From the NCBI GenBank assembly GCA_037131735.1, contig JBAXQM010000008.1, positions 32,039 through 96,038 of the forward strand: 64,000 nucleotides of DNA. Direction: 5' to 3'. Each line of letters starts with the position of its first letter. The stretch's first letter is position 1. The DNA comes from CAIUPE01 sp037131735 (GTDB lineage: Bacteria > Pseudomonadota > Alphaproteobacteria > Rhizobiales > Beijerinckiaceae). The translations under genes and the position numbers were made by a program. The notes beneath the pieces were generated by a model, which had not been told where the DNA came from, did not search any database, and saw only the letters and a list, made by a program, of their open reading frames with translations. This document shows positions 61,048-64,000 of the stretch, piece by piece.

Positions 61048-61649
61048 TGGCATCAATCGCCGGGCCTGAAATCGAACGTCTCATTCAACTTCTCGGCAAA
61101 GTGCCGGGATTAGGCCCGCGCTCGGCGCGTCGCGCAGCATTGCATCTCATCAAAAAACGCGAACAGCTTTTAAGCCCGCTTGCGGATGCGATGCAGGTCG
61201 CACGTGAGAAAATCATCACCTGCGAGTCATGCGGCAATATCGATACGCTCTCGCCCTGTTCGCTTTGTCGTGACACGAGACGCGATGATACGATCCTCGT
61301 TGTTGTGGAAGATGTCGCCGATCTCTGGGCGCTAGAGCGCGCCAGTGCCACGAATGGACGCTATCATGTGTTGGGCGGGGTGCTTTCTGCGCTTGACGGC
61401 ATCGGGCCCAAAGATCTGGCACTTGATCACCTCGTTGCCCGTGCGGCGAATGGCACTATTCGGGAAGTGATCTTGGCGTTGAATGCAACAGTTGATGGGC
61501 AAACGACAGCGCATTACATTACTGATCTTCTTTCTCCTCACGGCGTCACAGTCACAAAGCTTGCCCATGGCGTGCCGGTGGGCGGTGAGCTTGATTATCT
61601 GGATGAAGGCACATTGTCTGCGGCCATGCGCCAACGGACCGCTTTGTGA
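61047..61649 (+). CDS. recR: Recombination protein RecR
   Basis: Ring-forming recombination mediator of the RecFOR pathway. It has the helix-hairpin-helix LIQLLGKVPGLGPRSARRAALHL, the zinc finger CESCGNIDTLSPCSLC and the Toprim segment TILVVVEDVADLWALER. The 200 residues are standard. The ATG overlaps the ybaB stop. Confidence 0.97.
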   Translation: MASIAGPEIERLIQLLGKVPGLGPRSARRAALHLIKKREQLLSPLADAMQVAREKIITCESCGNIDTLSPCSLCRDTRRDDTILVVVEDVADLWALERASATNGRYHVLGGVLSALDGIGPKDLALDHLVARAANGTIREVILALNATVDGQTTAHYITDLLSPHGVTVTKLAHGVPVGGELDYLDEGTLSAAMRQRTAL

Positions 61650-61698
61650 AGCGCGCGCTCGGATGTGCGATGGATTTTTTAAAGGAGTCAGTCACGTG

Positions 61699-63543
61699 AT
61701 GCGTCGCTTCCTTTCCGCCTTTATCCTTTTCGCGCTGTTCACATCCGCGCCCGCCCTTGCTGCCGAACTCCCATGGCGGCACGGTCTCTCTTTGATGGGC
61801 GAACCCAAATATAAAACAGATTTCAAACACTTTGATTACGTCAACCCGCAAGCGCCCAAAGGTGGCGTGGTGCGCATGGCGGCCACAGGCGCCTTTGATA
61901 ACTTCAATCTTGCGGTTGCCGGTGTGAAAGGCCAACTCGGTGCAGGCATTGGCCTTCTATACAATACGCTTTTGACCTCTTCACTCGATGAAGTCTCAAC
62001 CGCCTATGGCGACCTCGCCGAAGCGGTGGCCTATCCCAACGACATTTCCTTTGTCACCTATCGGCTGCGTGCGAATGCCAAATGGCATGATGGCACACCG
62101 ATCACACCTGATGATGTGATTTTCTCTTTCGATGCGCTCAAAGCGAATAGTCCGCAATATGCCGCCTATTACGCGAATGTTACAAAAGCCGAGAAGACTG
62201 GCGAGCATGAAGTCACTTTCCGCTTTGACCAACCCGGCAATCGTGAATTACCTCAGATTGTCGGCCAGTTTCCAATTTTTCCGAAACATTGGTGGAGCGG
62301 CAAAGACGCAAGTGGCAAGCAACGGTCGATCACCGAGACGACACTCGAACAACCATTGGGCTCAGGCGCGTATCGTATTAAATCCTTCGCACCGGGGCGC
62401 TCAATAACTTACGAACGCGTGAAGGATTATTGGGGTAAAGATTTACCAACAGCGATCGGCACCAATAATTTCGACGAGATGCGTTACGAGTATTTTCGTG
62501 ACTCAACGGTTCAACTCGAAGGACTCAAAGGCGATCAATATGATTTCCGTCTTGAGAATAGCGCAAAGAATTGGGCCACCGCTTATGATTTTACCGCAGT
62601 GAAAGATGGTCGCGTTGTGCGCGAAGAATTTGCTGAGCGGGCCTCAGGCCGCATGCAAGGCTTTGCGATGAATCTCCGCCGTGAGAAATTCAATGATCAG
62701 CGCGTGCGTCGTGCCCTCAATCTCGCTTTTGATTTTGAGGAAATGAATAAAACCGTCTTCTTTGGTGCCTATAAACGCATTGGCTCTTATTTCGAGGGAA
62801 CAGAGCTCGCCTCAAGCGCACTACCACAGGGCTTGGAAAAAGATATTCTTGAAAATGTGAAGAATAAAATTCCCTCGTCCGTTTTTACCAAAGCTTACAC
62901 CAATCCTGTCAACGGCACGCCGCAAGCGGTGCGTGATAATCTGAAAGAAGCGGATCGCCTGCTGAAAGATGCCGGTTATCCGGTCAAAGACGGCAAACGT
63001 GTAGATGCAAAGGGTGAACCCTTTGTCATCGAACTCTTGGCGGATGATCCTTCGTTTGAGCGGATCCTCCTGTTCTGGAAACCATCGCTTGAGAAGCTTG
63101 GGTTAACCGTAACCGTGCGCGTTGTTGATCCGGCGCAATATGAAAACCGGATGCGCGATTTCGATTTCGACATCACCACCGATGTCTGGGGCCAATCGCT
63201 TTCACCCGGCAATGAACAGCGTGAATTTTGGGGCACAGAAGCCTCCACCCAAAAAGGCTCACGGAATACAATGGGTATCGCCGACAAGGGCATTGATGCG
63301 TTGATTGACCGAATTGCCTTTGCCAAATCGCGCAATGAGCTTGTGGCAGCAACGCGCGCGCTTGATCGCGTGCTCCTCGCTTATGATTTCATCGTGCCGC
63401 AATGGACTTATGGATTTTCACGAACCGCGCGCTGGAACCGCTTTTCGCATCCCGATAAAATGCCTGAATATGGCGCGTCGGCTTTTCCCACCGTCTGGTG
63501 GTATGACGATATGAAGGCCAAAGACACCGCCGCGAAGAATTAG
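61699..63543 (+). CDS. Periplasmic peptide-binding protein of an ABC transporter (YejA-like)
   Basis: Family 5 solute-binding protein of about 614 residues. A Sec signal RRFLSAFILFALFTSAPALA ends at ALA-AELPW. The body carries HGLSLMGEPKYKTDFKHFDYVNPQAPKGG, typical of the YejA branch that binds oligopeptides or microcin C-like compounds, and FNDQRVRRALNLAFDFEEMNKT. A GTG three bases before the ATG is also possible, with AAAGGAGT ahead. It leads into a permease gene, so it is the first gene of a yejABEF-type transporter that continues past the window. Confidence 0.92.
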   Translation: MRRFLSAFILFALFTSAPALAAELPWRHGLSLMGEPKYKTDFKHFDYVNPQAPKGGVVRMAATGAFDNFNLAVAGVKGQLGAGIGLLYNTLLTSSLDEVSTAYGDLAEAVAYPNDISFVTYRLRANAKWHDGTPITPDDVIFSFDALKANSPQYAAYYANVTKAEKTGEHEVTFRFDQPGNRELPQIVGQFPIFPKHWWSGKDASGKQRSITETTLEQPLGSGAYRIKSFAPGRSITYERVKDYWGKDLPTAIGTNNFDEMRYEYFRDSTVQLEGLKGDQYDFRLENSAKNWATAYDFTAVKDGRVVREEFAERASGRMQGFAMNLRREKFNDQRVRRALNLAFDFEEMNKTVFFGAYKRIGSYFEGTELASSALPQGLEKDILENVKNKIPSSVFTKAYTNPVNGTPQAVRDNLKEADRLLKDAGYPVKDGKRVDAKGEPFVIELLADDPSFERILLFWKPSLEKLGLTVTVRVVDPAQYENRMRDFDFDITTDVWGQSLSPGNEQREFWGTEASTQKGSRNTMGIADKGIDALIDRIAFAKSRNELVAATRALDRVLLAYDFIVPQWTYGFSRTARWNRFSHPDKMPEYGASAFPTVWWYDDMKAKDTAAKN

Positions 63544-63559
63544 GACTGAAAACAAACTT

Positions 63560-64000
63560 ATGTTCGCTTATATTCTGCGCCGCATTCTGCTGATGATCCC
63601 GACTCTCTTCGGGATCATGCTGATTTCTTTTGTTGTTGTGCAATTCGCGCCCGGCGGGCCCATCGAGCGGATCATTGCCCAAGTGCAACAGGGAACGGAC
63701 ACATCAGCCACCGCGCGCATATCAGGTGGTTCGGGCGGGGACTTCGGCGGCCAAGCGCAACAGATGCAAGCAGGCGCGGCAACGGCTGATGGCACCGTAT
63801 CAAAATATCGCGGCGCGCAAGGCCTTGATCCAAAATTCATCAAACAGCTTGAAGCGCAATTTGGTTTCGACAAACCCGCCTATCAGCGCTTTGGCACAAT
63901 GTTGTGGAATTATTTGCGCTTTGATTTCGGCAAAAGCTATTTCCGCGATGTGTCGATCCTTGGTTTGATCAAAGAAAAGCTGCCGGTGTCTATCTCACTC
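63560..64000 (+). CDS. ABC peptide transporter permease, YejB-like (partial, runs off the window)
   Basis: The first 147 codons of an inner-membrane permease: MFAYILRRILLMIPTLFGIM is the usual start of BPD-type peptide permeases, followed by FVVVQFAPGGPIERI. An unusually long Gly/Gln-rich loop (SGGSGGDFGGQAQQ) and the YejB-type LDPKFIKQLEAQFGFDKPAYQRF follow before RFDFGKSYFRDVSI. The stop codon lies outside the window. It begins 16 bases after yejA. Confidence 0.88.
   Translation, partial: MFAYILRRILLMIPTLFGIMLISFVVVQFAPGGPIERIIAQVQQGTDTSATARISGGSGGDFGGQAQQMQAGAATADGTVSKYRGAQGLDPKFIKQLEAQFGFDKPAYQRFGTMLWNYLRFDFGKSYFRDVSILGLIKEKLPVSISL

Overview
The window carries a chromosomal segment of an alphaproteobacterium, most likely of the order Hyphomicrobiales (Rhizobiales). 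This rests on a split F0-only ATP synthase operon with a b/b' pair (atpI-B-E-F'-F), a dsbA-like gene followed by smc, the clusters glyQ/glyS, nadABC, xseB/tlyA, dnaJ/fabI/aroC/ribB and SRP RNA-dnaX-ybaB-recR, and a COG4111-type NAD regulator (NadQ). Base composition looks moderate (mid-50s percent GC by eye) and the genes are tightly packed. No genus can be named from the sequence alone.

Layout. 0.1-4.2 kb: DsbA-like oxidoreductase and SMC. 4.3-7.1 kb: F0 operon with a good sigma70 promoter, an internal hairpin after subunit c and a terminator. 7.1-12.5 kb: a diverged, cysteine-free uracil-DNA glycosylase-like protein, ETF-ubiquinone oxidoreductase, a TPR protein and ispE. 12.6-16.1 kb: glyQ, a small CDGSH iron-sulfur gene and glyS, which holds an AT-rich in-frame segment. 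16.2-19.8 kb: nadABC behind two palindromic operators. 19.8-34.4 kb: ppdK, an MFS transporter, an AcuI-type reductase, LysR, Sua5, a large acyl-CoA dehydrogenase, YedK/HMCES, an FAD-linked oxidase, two RNA methyltransferases, pirin and xseB. 34.4-37.7 kb: an Lrp regulator divergent from ald with a long operator between them, and a dihydroorotase homologue. 37.7-41.4 kb: an operon ygfZ-tag-HD-PTP-nadQ. 41.4-50.2 kb: Nudix, SDR, pdxH, a lipoprotein, dnaJ, MOSC, kup, fabI, a phosphatase and aroC. 50.3-57.2 kb: an accessory zone with a HicAB toxin-antitoxin pair, an HTH-RibB fusion and a Type III restriction-modification pair with an inverted-repeat element between mod and res. 57.3-64 kb: nudC, HIT, SRP RNA, dnaX, ybaB, recR and the start of a yej-type peptide ABC transporter that runs off the end.

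How parts connect. The de novo NAD genes nadABC and their probable repressor NadQ lie 24 kb apart; the operators upstream of nadA (a perfect TTATGCTC-N5-GAGCATAA palindrome and a weaker copy) fit this regulator. Mod and Res form one restriction-modification system. ETF-QO would take electrons from acyl-CoA dehydrogenases such as the one at 27 kb. SRP RNA, DnaX, YbaB and RecR are core housekeeping functions.

The items most worth a second look are the UDG homologue that lacks all cysteines and the usual HP motif, the helix-turn-helix/RibB/degenerate-RibA fusion, the NadQ operators, the AT-rich segment in glyS, the AT-rich target-recognition region of mod, the 31-bp inverted repeats between mod and res, and the histidine-rich N-terminus of Kup. 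I did not find a clearly new multi-gene system. No tRNA, CRISPR, transposase, integrase or prophage gene was seen.
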